A stretch of 64,000 nt of DNA from Ignavibacteriales bacterium (lineage in GTDB: Bacteria; Bacteroidota; Ignavibacteria; T3Sed10-11): assembly GCA_003562775.1 (NCBI GenBank), contig PWTU01000190.1:42381-106380 (forward strand), read 5' to 3'. Below, in pieces: positions 35,217 to 44,425 of this stretch. The translations under genes and the position numbers were made by a program. Under the pieces are notes generated by a model that saw only the letters and a list, made by a program, of their open reading frames with translations, had not been told where the DNA came from and ran no database searches. The first letter of the stretch is position 1, and each line of letters begins with the position of its first letter.

Positions 35217-35831
35217 ATGTTACGGATTGGAATTACCGGCGGATACGGCAGTGGTAAAACTACAGCAGCACAATATTTTCGAAAGAAGAATTATCCGGTG
35301 ATTTACGCCGACCCGCTTGCGAAAAAGTTGATGTCCGAAAATTTGGAACTCCGGAAAAAGCTGATCAGTCTCCTCGGTGAAAAGGCATATCATGCAGACG
35401 GTTCTCTCAATAAACACCATGTTGCACAAATTATATTTACCGAGCCGGGGAAGAGACGTGAAGTGGAGCGGATTGTTCATCCTGCAGTGCTTGCCTCGAT
35501 AGAAGATGACTTATCTCAAATCGCAGCACAGAGAACTTCACCGCTCGCATTTGTCGAAGCTGCTTTGCTGTTTGAAGCGCGAATGGAAGCGATGCTTGAT
35601 TATGTCATTGTTATCATCGCGCCTATAGAGAATAGGATACGCTGGGTTGCAAAACGCGATAAAGCGAGTGATGAGGAGATACGGAAACGGATAGCTGCAC
35701 AGCGATCCGATGAGTACCTGAAAAATCGTGCGGATTTTGTTATTGAGAATACCGGCGATATTCACTTTCTACACAAACGATGCGCATTTCTCGAAAATCT
35801 CTTTCTAACGCTGGAATCATCAGATGAATAA
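35217..35831 (+). CDS. coaE: Dephospho-CoA kinase
   Basis: Catalyses the last step of coenzyme A synthesis, phosphorylating the ribose 3' hydroxyl. The P-loop GGYGSGKTTAAQYF is at residues 8-21, followed by the family segments VIYADPLAKKLM, IVHPAVLASIE and FVEAALLFEARME. The LID region is RWVAKRDKASDEEIRKRIAA. Its 204 residues are typical. It starts 10 bases after rny and its last 8 bases overlap the aminotransferase gene. Confidence 0.94.
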   Translation: MLRIGITGGYGSGKTTAAQYFRKKNYPVIYADPLAKKLMSENLELRKKLISLLGEKAYHADGSLNKHHVAQIIFTEPGKRREVERIVHPAVLASIEDDLSQIAAQRTSPLAFVEAALLFEARMEAMLDYVIVIIAPIENRIRWVAKRDKASDEEIRKRIAAQRSDEYLKNRADFVIENTGDIHFLHKRCAFLENLFLTLESSDE

Positions 35832-36999
35832 TAAAGAATACGAATCGACACATTTTTTTCAAACATATAAACGGTTGCCGGTGGAAATAGCGCGTGGCGA
35901 CGGTTGTTACTTTGTCACGAAAGACGGCAGACGCATTCTGGATTTTTTCGCGGGATTGGCTGTAAACGTACTCGGGTACGGAGACCGCGATGTGTTGCGT
36001 GCAATCATATATCAAACAAAAAATTACCTGCATCTATCGAATTTTTATCTTCAGGATGCACAGATAGAACTTGCGCGCATATTACTGGAGAAAAGTGGGT
36101 ATGATCGTGTGTTTTTCTCCAATAGCGGCACCGAAGCAATAGAAGGAGCGATAAAACTCGTAAGACGGTGGGGAAAAACCCGTCAGAAGCATACGATTGT
36201 ATCGCTGCAGAAGGCATTTCACGGGCGTACCATGGGATCGCTATCGTTAATGGACCGGAGAAAATATCGTGATGGATTCGAGCCCTTTCTACCGGATGTA
36301 AGACACGTTCCTTTAAACGATACAGCGGCGCTTGAAGAAAATGTTGATGAGCACACAGCCGGATTTTTCTTCGAACCGGTGCAGGGGGAAGGCGGTGTAA
36401 GACCGGTCACGGCAGAGTTTATCGATAAATTGCTTGAGTTGAAGAAACGTTTCGGTTTTCTTATCGTGGCGGATGAAATACAAACCGGCATCGGTAGAAC
36501 GGGTACGTTCCTTGCCTGTAAACAATTTTCCTTTAAACCTGATATAACAATTATTGCAAAAGCACTCGGGGGCGGATTGCCCGTTGGTGCAATTCTCGCT
36601 GTTGAGGAATTAAACGAGGTTTTTCCGACAGGAACACATGGAACAACATTCGGCGGGAATCCGGTTGCATGTGCAGCAGGAAAAGTCGTGGTAACGAAAG
36701 TTTCGGACGAAGGTTTTCAAAAAAGTGTTCAGAATAAGGCAGAACGCTTACGTAATCAGTTGCTTGAATTGCAAAATCAGTATCCTGATATTATAAAAGA
36801 AATTCGAGGAATGGGATTGATGATCGGTGTCGATCTCCATTTACCGGGTGCACCGTTTGTAGAAAAATTACTCGAAAAAGATGTGCTGATCAACTGCACA
36901 GATGAAACCGTACTGAGATTATTGCCGCCGCTTGTGATAGGGGAAAAAGAGATAGATAGGTTTGTGAAGGTGTTTGAAGAGATATTGGAAACAATATAA
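35824..36999 (+). CDS. argD: Class III aminotransferase, acetylornithine aminotransferase-like
   Basis: PLP-dependent omega-amino transaminase of 391 residues. The PLP lysine is K246 in IIAKALGGGLPVGAI. The cofactor-binding segments FFSNSGTEAIEGAIKL, FHGRTMGSLS, FEPVQGEGGVRP and VADEIQTGIGRTG are all present. The C-terminal NCTDETVLRLLPPLVI resembles ArgD. Related enzymes act on N-acetyl-lysine or ornithine, and no arginine genes are in the window, so substrate is tentative. It overlaps coaE by 8 bases and faces the cytochrome gene across a shared terminator. Confidence 0.82.
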   Translation: MNNKEYESTHFFQTYKRLPVEIARGDGCYFVTKDGRRILDFFAGLAVNVLGYGDRDVLRAIIYQTKNYLHLSNFYLQDAQIELARILLEKSGYDRVFFSNSGTEAIEGAIKLVRRWGKTRQKHTIVSLQKAFHGRTMGSLSLMDRRKYRDGFEPFLPDVRHVPLNDTAALEENVDEHTAGFFFEPVQGEGGVRPVTAEFIDKLLELKKRFGFLIVADEIQTGIGRTGTFLACKQFSFKPDITIIAKALGGGLPVGAILAVEELNEVFPTGTHGTTFGGNPVACAAGKVVVTKVSDEGFQKSVQNKAERLRNQLLELQNQYPDIIKEIRGMGLMIGVDLHLPGAPFVEKLLEKDVLINCTDETVLRLLPPLVIGEKEIDRFVKVFEEILETI

Positions 37000-37066
37000 T
37001 CTTCAAAAAAGTTAAGTGAATTATGTCTTAGGCGCAAGCTCAGCAGGTAAGATTGGCATCAATATA

Positions 37067-37100
37067 AAAAAGGGACGCCCATATATTGGGCATCCCTTTT
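37067..37100. terminator. Bidirectional terminator between argD-like and cytochrome genes
   Basis: A stem of AAAAGGGA and GCCCA against TGGGC and TCCCTTTT with one mismatch and a TATAT loop. T-rich sequence follows in both directions, fitting the convergent genes at 36999 and 37128. Confidence 0.85.
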
Positions 37101-37127
37101 ATCTCAAAACAGAGGTACAACCTCAAT

Positions 37128-39203
37128 TTATTTGATAAACACCATTCGCTTCGTTTGTACGAAACTACCCGCCTGGATGCGGTATAGGTACACGCCGCTG
37201 CTGACGAGTTGTCCGTTTGAGTTTCTTCCATCCCATGTTGCGGTGTATGTTCCCGTACCCAATACTTCATTTACCAGTTGCGTTACTTCACGTCCGGTAA
37301 TATCGTAGATCGTGAGTGTTACGTTTGATTGCTCCGGTATCGAGAATTGGATTTGCGTTGTCGGGTTGAACGGGTTCGGATAGTTTTGCGTGAGCGCAAA
37401 TTTCATCGGAACATCCGGTGTGTTTTCAAATCTGACATTTGTTATATTTTCAATCGATCGTTGTAACAATGCCACGACGTATTTCGGGTTGTGGATACCG
37501 AGACTTTGATCGCCATATACATATCGATAGTTCCAGTAAGCACCCTTCATTTTAATGTCGTCATTGTCGATTTGCTGCCAGCTAATGGTCGGTTCACCGA
37601 CAGGAGGGAGTGATTCCGCGAGCATTGTTAATAATCCCTGGACTTCATCCATAAACGGTTCAACGGTACCGCTCATATTGTAATCGGCGCCCTTTATATC
37701 GGCAAAGCTCGTGATACCGGCATGACATGTTTGGCAAGCTTCGACAAGATCTCTGGTATTTCCTTCATCATCGGTATATCTCATCTTCCAGGAATGATCA
37801 CCAAGAAGATTGCGGAATTCACCACCTGCGGAACTCATATGACAATCGACGCAGGCATTCCCTTGATGGAGATGCGCCATACTGGTCGGCAACTGGGATT
37901 CAAAATCATAGCCACCTTTACCGAGCATTACGTCTGTTGCCCCGGCGTAGTGTGGGCCAAAACGGCTATAAATGTCTGTATACATTACCTCGTTGTACCC
38001 GTCACCGCGGAATTTATGACAATCGGTACAGGTTGCGCCCGCACCGAATATAGACGGATCATACGCAAATCCACCGGCGAGAGTATCGGCTGATGCCGGA
38101 GCTTTACGCAACCCACCTTCATGAGGATCATGGCAAGCTTCACAGGTTATTGTTACAAATGTATCCGGTCCGTAAACATCCGCGGAGGTGTTTGTACCGA
38201 CCCCTTTAGTGAAGTTTACATAAGCACGACCGTCATGACAACGCACGCAATCACTCAGGCTGTTAGATCCGTCGCGGTTTCTAAAGCTGTTTGACCATAC
38301 CGCATCGATATGACCGCTTCTTCTGAATGAATGAAACTGTGCAGTAGGCCGTGTTGCGTCGTGACACGACATACACGATTGTGACCGGAATTGAGCTGCC
38401 ATATAATCCCGATCACGCCAGAATGAGGTACCTCCCGTGTGCACGCTGCCGGCTCCGTGGCATGATTCACAACCGATTGTGGCAACTTGCGCTAATTCCG
38501 GGTGGTCATCGACTAATGCATCAAAAGTTCCGGGGGCGGGTGTTGCTGGAAATTCCCAACCGGTTTCGGCTTTAAGAGAGAAATAGCTGTTGTTTTGAAG
38601 GTCGATTGTAGCCAATCCGGTTGTGGCAGTTCTTTGTCTTCCTGCTCCGAAACCCGGTATTTGGCCGTCGACGCCGCGTTGGAACGCTGTTGCGTGATCG
38701 GTGGTTATCCATTTTTGTAAAATATCATTATGGCAGGTACCGCATTGTGGAAAAAGAGGATCAACTTCGCCAACACCGCCGGCGCCGAGATACATGTTCC
38801 CGGAAAAGACACGCTCGGTGGAATTTGTTCCTTCGTCGGTCGTGATGGTCAATTTTACTACGAACCGACCCACGACATCGGCGGTAAAGTAGTAAATTCC
38901 TTCTTCTTCAGCTACAGGAGTAATCTCTGCGGTTGATCCATCGGGTAGTGAGGCGAATTCCCAGGTATAATCCGTAATTTCATTACCGTCTTGATCGTGT
39001 GCACGCAGGTATACGTGCTCCCCTTTTCCGACGTTTTGAAGGCCTGTCGAGGGGAAAAATTCTGCTCCGAGGCCAAGCTGACTTTGTAATAATGGAGACA
39101 TCGGTACAATTTCAATATAAGGAGATTGTGCTGATGATATTCCCCCTATTACAAAAACCAGTATGACGGCAGGGAGTACTAATTTAATAAGTGAATGCTT
39201 CAT
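37128..39203 (-). CDS. Secreted octahaem c-type cytochrome with type IX sorting domain (copy A)
   Basis: A 691-residue exported protein. A signal peptide (LPAVILVFVIGGISSAQ) is followed by an Ig/PKD-like beta domain (about 55-145, EHVYLRAHDQDGNEITDYTW). Eight CxxCH haem-attachment motifs follow: CGTCH, CESCH, CMSCH, CVRCH, CEACH, CTDCH, CVDCH and CQTCH. Additional histidines (FHSFRRSGH, DHSWKM) may be distal ligands. The last 80 or so residues are a type IX secretion C-terminal domain (NYPNPFNPTTQIQFSIPE, then SSGVYLYRIQAGSF). This predicts a surface or extracellular electron-transfer or redox protein. It is a paralogue of the gene at 39566. A GAGGTGATA site precedes the start. Confidence 0.9.
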   Translation of the reverse strand: MKHSLIKLVLPAVILVFVIGGISSAQSPYIEIVPMSPLLQSQLGLGAEFFPSTGLQNVGKGEHVYLRAHDQDGNEITDYTWEFASLPDGSTAEITPVAEEEGIYYFTADVVGRFVVKLTITTDEGTNSTERVFSGNMYLGAGGVGEVDPLFPQCGTCHNDILQKWITTDHATAFQRGVDGQIPGFGAGRQRTATTGLATIDLQNNSYFSLKAETGWEFPATPAPGTFDALVDDHPELAQVATIGCESCHGAGSVHTGGTSFWRDRDYMAAQFRSQSCMSCHDATRPTAQFHSFRRSGHIDAVWSNSFRNRDGSNSLSDCVRCHDGRAYVNFTKGVGTNTSADVYGPDTFVTITCEACHDPHEGGLRKAPASADTLAGGFAYDPSIFGAGATCTDCHKFRGDGYNEVMYTDIYSRFGPHYAGATDVMLGKGGYDFESQLPTSMAHLHQGNACVDCHMSSAGGEFRNLLGDHSWKMRYTDDEGNTRDLVEACQTCHAGITSFADIKGADYNMSGTVEPFMDEVQGLLTMLAESLPPVGEPTISWQQIDNDDIKMKGAYWNYRYVYGDQSLGIHNPKYVVALLQRSIENITNVRFENTPDVPMKFALTQNYPNPFNPTTQIQFSIPEQSNVTLTIYDITGREVTQLVNEVLGTGTYTATWDGRNSNGQLVSSGVYLYRIQAGSFVQTKRMVFIK

Positions 39204-39565
39204 TATATCACCTCTTTGTATTTATGTATTGTGTATAAATACTACATGTTCTGTGAAAAATACAGCAATTTAAATGCCATATATCATTTTTTATGAAAAA
39301 CGTTATAGATTCCAAGTAATGAGGATATGATGTTTCAAGAATAGGAAAATGCAATATTCTTTTTTGCAAATATAGTAATTTGAAAGTCATCTAACAAATA
39401 AATCTGAATTAGATAATAAGACCTGTTAGTATGAATAAATTCTTTTGGGTCCATGTCGGTGTTGATATATACAACAGTGCATAATAAAAAACCCGCAATG
39501 AATGGAACAACATACAATGCGGGTTCGATTATGTCCTCTTTAAATATGTGTAGGTAAAATTTTCC
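39204..39565. other. Intergenic region between the two cytochrome genes
   Basis: These 362 bases hold the leader of copy A and the terminator of copy B. On the minus strand a TTGCTG and a TAGTAT separated by 18 bases occur about 50-80 bases upstream of copy A, so copy A may have its own promoter; this is a weak match. No ORF with a ribosome binding site is seen. Confidence 0.45.
39486..39525 (-). terminator. Terminator of the copy B cytochrome gene
   Basis: On the minus strand AACCCGCA pairs with TGCGGGTT, with further pairing broken by a mismatch, and the stem is followed by TTTTTATTAT. It lies 41 bases after the stop at 39566. Confidence 0.8.
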
Positions 39566-41641
39566 TTATTTGACGAACACCATCCGTTTTGTTTTAATGA
39601 AACTACCTGCTTGAATACGGTAAAGATATACGCCGCTGCTGACAAGCTGTCCGTTATAATTGCGTCCATTCCACTCTGCAGTATAGGTACCTGCAGATAA
39701 TACTTCATTAACCAATTGTGTTACCTCGCGCCCGGCTATATCGTAAACCGTGAGTACTACGTCTGATTGTTCGGGTATTGAGAATTGAATATGCGTTGTA
39801 GGATTAAACGGATTGGGATAATTCTGGGCAAGTACAAATTCTGCCGGAATATCCGGAGTATTTTCAAATTCAATGCCGGTCAATGTTCGAAGTGATCTTT
39901 GAAGTAATGCAACCGTGTATTTTGGATTGTGAATGCCTTTGCTCTTATCGTTTCTTACAAAAAGATAATTCCAATACGCTCCTTTTTGATCGAGATCGTT
40001 GTTGTCAATTTCTCCGGGATTTACTGTCGGTTCACCCAGCGGTGGTAATTCCATAGCAAGCCAATCGAGTAATCCCTCTACTTCATCAACAAAAGGTTCT
40101 ATGATACCCGACATATTATAATCTGCACCCATAATGTCTGTAAAGCTGTTGATGCCGCCATGACATGTTATACATGATTCAACAAGGTCGTTTCGCATCC
40201 CGTCAATGTCCGCACTCATACTCCAGGAATGATCACCTATATGGTTTCGAAGATCGCCGCTTGCGGTTGTCATATGGCATCCCACACAAGTATTTTCAAT
40301 ACCCTTGTGCGCCTGGCTGCGTGGTGTTTCGGTATCAAATTCATAGCCGCCATTCCCGAGCAACATATCGGTTGCGCCGGCATAGTGTGGTCCCCAGGGC
40401 GGCCCCGGAACACGTATCGCTATATTTGGTACGGCATGTTCACCGGAGGCACGAAACTTATGACAATCTGCACAGGTAGCACCCATTCCAAGATTGATAT
40501 CTGCATAGCTAAATCCGGATGACAGGGTATCCGATTCCGCGGGACTTGTTCGCAAACCGCCGGCGTGAGGATCATGGCATGATTCGCAGCTTATGAATAC
40601 ATGATCATTTTGTGAATAGACATCTTGCCGGGTATCGGTACCACTTCCTTTCGTAAAGTTTATATACCCACGACCGTCGTGACAGCGGACGCAATCCTGT
40701 AAACTATTTGATCCATCACGATTTAAAAAACTGTTATGCCATATTGGATCGGAGTGACCGCTTCTTCTAAAAGAATGAAATTGCGCGGTTGGTCTTGAAG
40801 CATCATGACACGATTGACAGGATTCCGATGTGTATGAGACTTTTAATAAATTTCTGTTATGAAAATCTCCGGTGTGTAGACTGCCGGCTCCATGACAGCT
40901 TTCACAACCGACAGTTGCAACTTGCGCTAATTGAGGATGATTTTCTACCAGATCATCGAATGTACCGGGAGCTGGAGTTGAGGGAAATTCCCAACCTGTT
41001 TCTGCTTTAAGAGAAAAATAGCTGTCGTTTGAGAGATCGGTGTCTGCAATGCCGGTGGTTGATGTTCGTTGTCTGCCTGCGCCGAATCCCGGCACCTGTC
41101 CGTCAACCCCGCGCTGGAATAAAGTCGCATGATCGGTAGATACCCATTCCAACATAATATCGTTATGACAGGTGCCGCATTGAGGAAACAAGGGAGGAAC
41201 ATCACCGACACCACCAACTCCTTTGTACATATTTGCTGAGAATACCTGTTCGACACTATCTGTGCCTGAGTCGGTAGTTATGGTTAAACGAACAATGTAT
41301 TGTCCGATAACATCGGCTGTGAAATAATAAATTCCTTCTTCCTCAACGGCGGCTGCTATTTCGGAAGACGAGCCATCCGGTATAGAAACAAGTTCCCAGA
41401 TATATTCGTTAATTTCGCCGCCATTGATGTCCGTTGCACGAAGATATATATGCTCACCTTTTCCTACGTTCCGAAGTCCCGTTGAATGAAAGAACTCGGC
41501 AGTAAGACCGAGTTGCTCTTTTAGCAATGGAGACATCGGTACAACATCAATGCGGGCGTTCTGTGCCATAAGAAGACCGGACAATGTCAGTGTGCTTGAA
41601 AGGAAATAAACATAGAATGCGGTAACAATTCGTTTTGACAT
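39566..41641 (-). CDS. Secreted octahaem c-type cytochrome with type IX sorting domain (copy B)
   Basis: A 691-residue paralogue of copy A with the same domain order: signal peptide (ending LLMAQ), Ig/PKD-like domain, eight CxxCH motifs (CGTCH, CESCH, CQSCH, CVRCH, CESCH, CADCH, CVGCH, CITCH) and a nearly identical type IX sorting tail. Between haems 2 and 3 it has a shorter loop (GDFHNRNLLKVSYTSESC) than copy A, and after haem 6 a slightly longer one (SGEHAVPNIAIRVPGPPWGP). The length is equal by compensation. Haem-motif spacing and flanking residues are conserved, so a shared fold is expected. It is divergent from the TetR gene. Confidence 0.9.
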   Translation of the reverse strand: MSKRIVTAFYVYFLSSTLTLSGLLMAQNARIDVVPMSPLLKEQLGLTAEFFHSTGLRNVGKGEHIYLRATDINGGEINEYIWELVSIPDGSSSEIAAAVEEEGIYYFTADVIGQYIVRLTITTDSGTDSVEQVFSANMYKGVGGVGDVPPLFPQCGTCHNDIMLEWVSTDHATLFQRGVDGQVPGFGAGRQRTSTTGIADTDLSNDSYFSLKAETGWEFPSTPAPGTFDDLVENHPQLAQVATVGCESCHGAGSLHTGDFHNRNLLKVSYTSESCQSCHDASRPTAQFHSFRRSGHSDPIWHNSFLNRDGSNSLQDCVRCHDGRGYINFTKGSGTDTRQDVYSQNDHVFISCESCHDPHAGGLRTSPAESDTLSSGFSYADINLGMGATCADCHKFRASGEHAVPNIAIRVPGPPWGPHYAGATDMLLGNGGYEFDTETPRSQAHKGIENTCVGCHMTTASGDLRNHIGDHSWSMSADIDGMRNDLVESCITCHGGINSFTDIMGADYNMSGIIEPFVDEVEGLLDWLAMELPPLGEPTVNPGEIDNNDLDQKGAYWNYLFVRNDKSKGIHNPKYTVALLQRSLRTLTGIEFENTPDIPAEFVLAQNYPNPFNPTTHIQFSIPEQSDVVLTVYDIAGREVTQLVNEVLSAGTYTAEWNGRNYNGQLVSSGVYLYRIQAGSFIKTKRMVFVK

Positions 41642-41693
41642 AAGTCACCTCAAAGTAGATTTGGAATGATGGTAAAAAGCGATTAAATAAAAT

Positions 41694-41723
41694 ATATTAA
41701 TTTTTTATTAAATATACATACAA
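41694..41723 (-). promoter_or_regulatory. Candidate promoter for the copy B cytochrome gene
   Basis: On the minus strand TTGTAT and TAATAT are separated by 18 bases, about 50 bases upstream of the ATG. The AT-rich context makes chance matches likely. Confidence 0.35.
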
Positions 41724-41751
41724 GTTTTCCACATTAGTATCGGTCTATTTC

Positions 41752-41780
41752 TTGACATATCATTTTCTAATTCGTATATT
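41752..41780 (+). promoter_or_regulatory. Strong sigma70-type promoter of the TetR-efflux operon
   Basis: A perfect TTGACA and TATATT separated by exactly 17 bases. The predicted start is near 41787, about 23 bases before the tetR ATG. Confidence 0.75.
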
Positions 41781-41781
41781 G

Positions 41782-41807
41782 GAAACTATTAATACGGATT
41801 TAGTTTC
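41782..41807 (+). promoter_or_regulatory. Candidate TetR-family operator overlapping the transcription start
   Basis: A dyad of GAAACTA and TAGTTTC with a 12-base centre lies directly after the -10 box and over the predicted start. Position and symmetry suit autorepression by the regulator encoded immediately downstream. Confidence 0.6.
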
Positions 41808-41809
41808 TA

Positions 41810-42454
41810 ATGTTTCATTATTCCGAAAATATGCCGGATAATACTAATAATTCAATTCGAAATCGCATTATATTGAAGTGTACGGATATATTTGCAAGCC
41901 GAGGTTTCGGAAAAATATCGATGGATGAAGTTGCTCAGTCGCTTGGTATGAGCAAAAAAACAATATATAAACATTTTTCAAGTAAAGAGGAACTTGTAAA
42001 ATCAGTCATTCTGAATTTTCAGGATACGACACTTTCCCGTATTAAGTCTGTATTACAAGACAATACCCTGGATCAACACATTCGTCTTGTGAAGGTCCTT
42101 GAAATCACGGGTCAGCAATTATCCCAAATCCAGAAACCGATTCTTGAGGATTTAAAAAAGTATTTGCCGGAGTTCTGGAAGGAAATAGAGGAAAGACGTC
42201 GATTGATTCTTAAGCAAGTATATGGAAAATTACTATTAGACGGAAAGAAGTCGGGCATCATCCGTAGGGATATAGACGTCGATTTCTTTATTCTTATGTA
42301 CATAAGTTTGGTCACTTCAATTGTTAATCCTGATGTGATGTCAAAAATATCATACAATCCGGCCCAGGTTTTTCACGCCATAGTAAAAACGTTGTTTACG
42401 GGTATCCTGACCGATGAAGCCCGTGGAAAGTATGAGAATAATTATTTTTCGTGA
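41810..42454 (+). CDS. TetR/AcrR family transcriptional regulator
   Basis: A 214-residue repressor. The N-terminal helix-turn-helix is clear: RNRIILKCTDIFASRGFGKI, then SMDEVAQSLGMSKKTIYKHF and SSKEELVKSVI. The ligand-binding C-terminal half is divergent, as usual. The start could be 41810 or the ATG at 41831 (MPDNTNNS), and neither has a clear ribosome binding site. With a leader of only about 23 bases the first is nearly leaderless-like. It heads the HlyD-ABC-ABC-permease-permease operon, the same order as cecR (ybiH)-ybhGFSR in E. coli. Confidence 0.92.
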   Translation: MFHYSENMPDNTNNSIRNRIILKCTDIFASRGFGKISMDEVAQSLGMSKKTIYKHFSSKEELVKSVILNFQDTTLSRIKSVLQDNTLDQHIRLVKVLEITGQQLSQIQKPILEDLKKYLPEFWKEIEERRRLILKQVYGKLLLDGKKSGIIRRDIDVDFFILMYISLVTSIVNPDVMSKISYNPAQVFHAIVKTLFTGILTDEARGKYENNYFS

Positions 42455-42471
42455 AAGGAAGGAATACTGGT

Positions 42472-43455
42472 ATGCAAAATATTAAACTTATTCTCACCAG
42501 TCCGATGTTCCCGCTTATTGTACTGTTTATTGCATGTGGAGATAATCATACAGGAGAGATTGCGGCGACCGGTACCATCGAAGCGGTACAAGTGCGTATT
42601 GCATCAAAAGTAGGAGCAAATGTAGAAGCTATTTTTGTAGATGAAGGAAGCATCATAACGGAAGGCGACACGATCGTTATTCTTGATCATTCTACTTTCA
42701 ACGTACAATTACGACAGGCAAAAGCCGGTGTTGATCTCGCACAGGCGCAACTCGATTTGTTTTTGAAAGGCGCACGCGATGAGGATATTCGCTCGGCAGA
42801 GGAAGGGCTGCGGCAAGCGGAAGCAAATCTACGGATAGCACGTGAAGACCTTCGACGCGCCCGGAATCTATATGAATCCAAAAGCGTACCTCGGAAACAG
42901 TTAGACGATGCGGAAGCACGATTTACAGTCGCATCGGCGCAGTATAATTCCGCACAACAAAATCTTGAAAAGCTCCGGGAGTTTTTCCGCCCGGAAGAGA
43001 TCCGTGCTCAGCAGTCGCAATTAGAGCATGCAATAGCATCGGTAGATTTGGTTTCAAAAAATATTACAGACAGCTATATACTCTCCCCGGTCAGCGGCGT
43101 CGTTACAAATAAATTGGTGGAACGCGGCGAACTCGTACGACAAGGATCGCCAGTAGCAGTAATTTCAAAACTCGATACCGTTCGGTTAACGATTTATTTG
43201 ACGGTAGTCGAGGTCGGACGAATCCGGTTGGGGCAGGAAGTCGATGTGTCAATTGATGCATATCCCGATAAAATATTTACGGGACAAATAACGTATATTT
43301 CACCGTCGGCGGAGTTTACTCCCCGTAATATTCAGACGAAGGAAGAGCGGGTAAAGCAGGTATTTGGGGTCCGGGTAGAGATACCGAATCCTGACGGAGT
43401 GTTGAAACCCGGGCTGCCGGCAGATGCGGTGATAAGAACGAATGGCGAATTATAA
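42472..43455 (+). CDS. HlyD-family periplasmic adaptor (membrane fusion) lipoprotein, YbhG-like
   Basis: Links an inner-membrane ABC exporter to an outer-membrane channel. I start it at ATG 42472, eight bases after AAGGAAGGA, not the GTG at 42451 of the ORF track, which would begin within the tetR stop. The signal ends in lipobox FIAC (Cys22), so the protein is lipid-anchored. It contains a barrel-sandwich hybrid half (EAVQVRIASKVGANVEAIFV), a long alpha-hairpin (about 75-180, LDLFLKGARDEDIRSAEEGL) and the second lipoyl half with ILSPVSGVVTNKLVERGELV. No TolC-like gene is in the window. Confidence 0.92.
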   Translation: MQNIKLILTSPMFPLIVLFIACGDNHTGEIAATGTIEAVQVRIASKVGANVEAIFVDEGSIITEGDTIVILDHSTFNVQLRQAKAGVDLAQAQLDLFLKGARDEDIRSAEEGLRQAEANLRIAREDLRRARNLYESKSVPRKQLDDAEARFTVASAQYNSAQQNLEKLREFFRPEEIRAQQSQLEHAIASVDLVSKNITDSYILSPVSGVVTNKLVERGELVRQGSPVAVISKLDTVRLTIYLTVVEVGRIRLGQEVDVSIDAYPDKIFTGQITYISPSAEFTPRNIQTKEERVKQVFGVRVEIPNPDGVLKPGLPADAVIRTNGEL

Positions 43456-43465
43456 ATCAAAATAA

Positions 43466-44410
43466 ATGTCAGCAACTGCGATTACGATACATAACCTGTC
43501 GAAGAAATTCGGCAACGTGACTGCTGTCGATAAGCTCGATTTATCGATAAAGCGGGGAGAGTTGTTTGCATTGGTAGGTCCCGACGGCGCCGGTAAAACG
43601 ACGACCATTCGGATATTATGCGGTATAATTCCGCCCGACGAAGGTACTATCTCTGTACTCGGGTTCGATCTTCAAAAAGATAAAAAAGAGATCGTCAATA
43701 GGATTGGCTATTTCTCACAACGTTTCAGTTTGTACGGTGATTTAACGATTGACGAGAACATTGAGTTTTTTGCCGGGATACATAATGTGCGGGATTATCA
43801 CAAACGGCGTGATGAGTTGCTTGAATATATGCGATTGTCTCAGTTCCGGTCCCGTTATGCCGAACAACTGTCGGGAGGGATGAAACAGAAACTTGCTCTT
43901 GCATGTACGCTTATACATGAGCCGGAGATCATTTTTTTAGATGAACCGACAACCGGTGTAGATCCGGTATCACGAAGAGATTTCCGGGAAATATTAGCAG
44001 GTCTCTTAAAGAGTGGAATTACCATTGTCATGACGACTCCGTATCTCGACGAAGCCGAACGATGCCATCGCGTCGGATTAATGAACAACGGTGTTGTTAT
44101 GATTGCGGATTCTCCGGTGAATGTCAAAAATATGATGGATGGCGTCATAGTAGAAATACTGTGCGATGAGATATATAACGCCGCTAAAATACTCAAAGAA
44201 CTGGAATCAGTACGCGAAGTACAAACATTCGGCGATCGCATAAATATCGTTCTGGAAGATTACGATACCGTCTATCCTGTTGTCGATCGCACCTTAGAAG
44301 CGAACAACATAACGGTATATTCATCCCGTGTTATATCACCGTCGCTTGAGAATGTTTTTATTTCTCTTATGCAAAGTGATGCACCGCAACTCTCTGTGTC
44401 GATACGTTAA
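43466..44410 (+). CDS. ABC-2 exporter ATPase subunit 1 (YbhF N-terminal half-like)
   Basis: A 314-residue ATPase of the DRA subfamily. Walker A is GPDGAGKTTT, the Q-loop YFSQRFSLYGDLT, the signature LSGGMKQKL (canonical), and Walker B IIFLDEPTTG with the catalytic glutamate. The switch (H-loop) position reads TTPYLDEAE, with proline where histidine is expected. About 80 residues after the core form a small regulatory domain. In E. coli YbhF the two ATPases are fused; here they are separate genes 15 bases apart. It likely pairs with the next protein as a heterodimer. Confidence 0.93.
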   Translation: MSATAITIHNLSKKFGNVTAVDKLDLSIKRGELFALVGPDGAGKTTTIRILCGIIPPDEGTISVLGFDLQKDKKEIVNRIGYFSQRFSLYGDLTIDENIEFFAGIHNVRDYHKRRDELLEYMRLSQFRSRYAEQLSGGMKQKLALACTLIHEPEIIFLDEPTTGVDPVSRRDFREILAGLLKSGITIVMTTPYLDEAERCHRVGLMNNGVVMIADSPVNVKNMMDGVIVEILCDEIYNAAKILKELESVREVQTFGDRINIVLEDYDTVYPVVDRTLEANNITVYSSRVISPSLENVFISLMQSDAPQLSVSIR

Positions 44411-44425
44411 TGTATTGGAGATTTT

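Noticed and set aside
41751-41809. Long palindromic TTTCTAAT/CGTAT repeats in addition to the operator dyad
   Set aside because: Only partial and overlapping the AT-rich promoter; the GAAACTA/TAGTTTC dyad is the only clean one.
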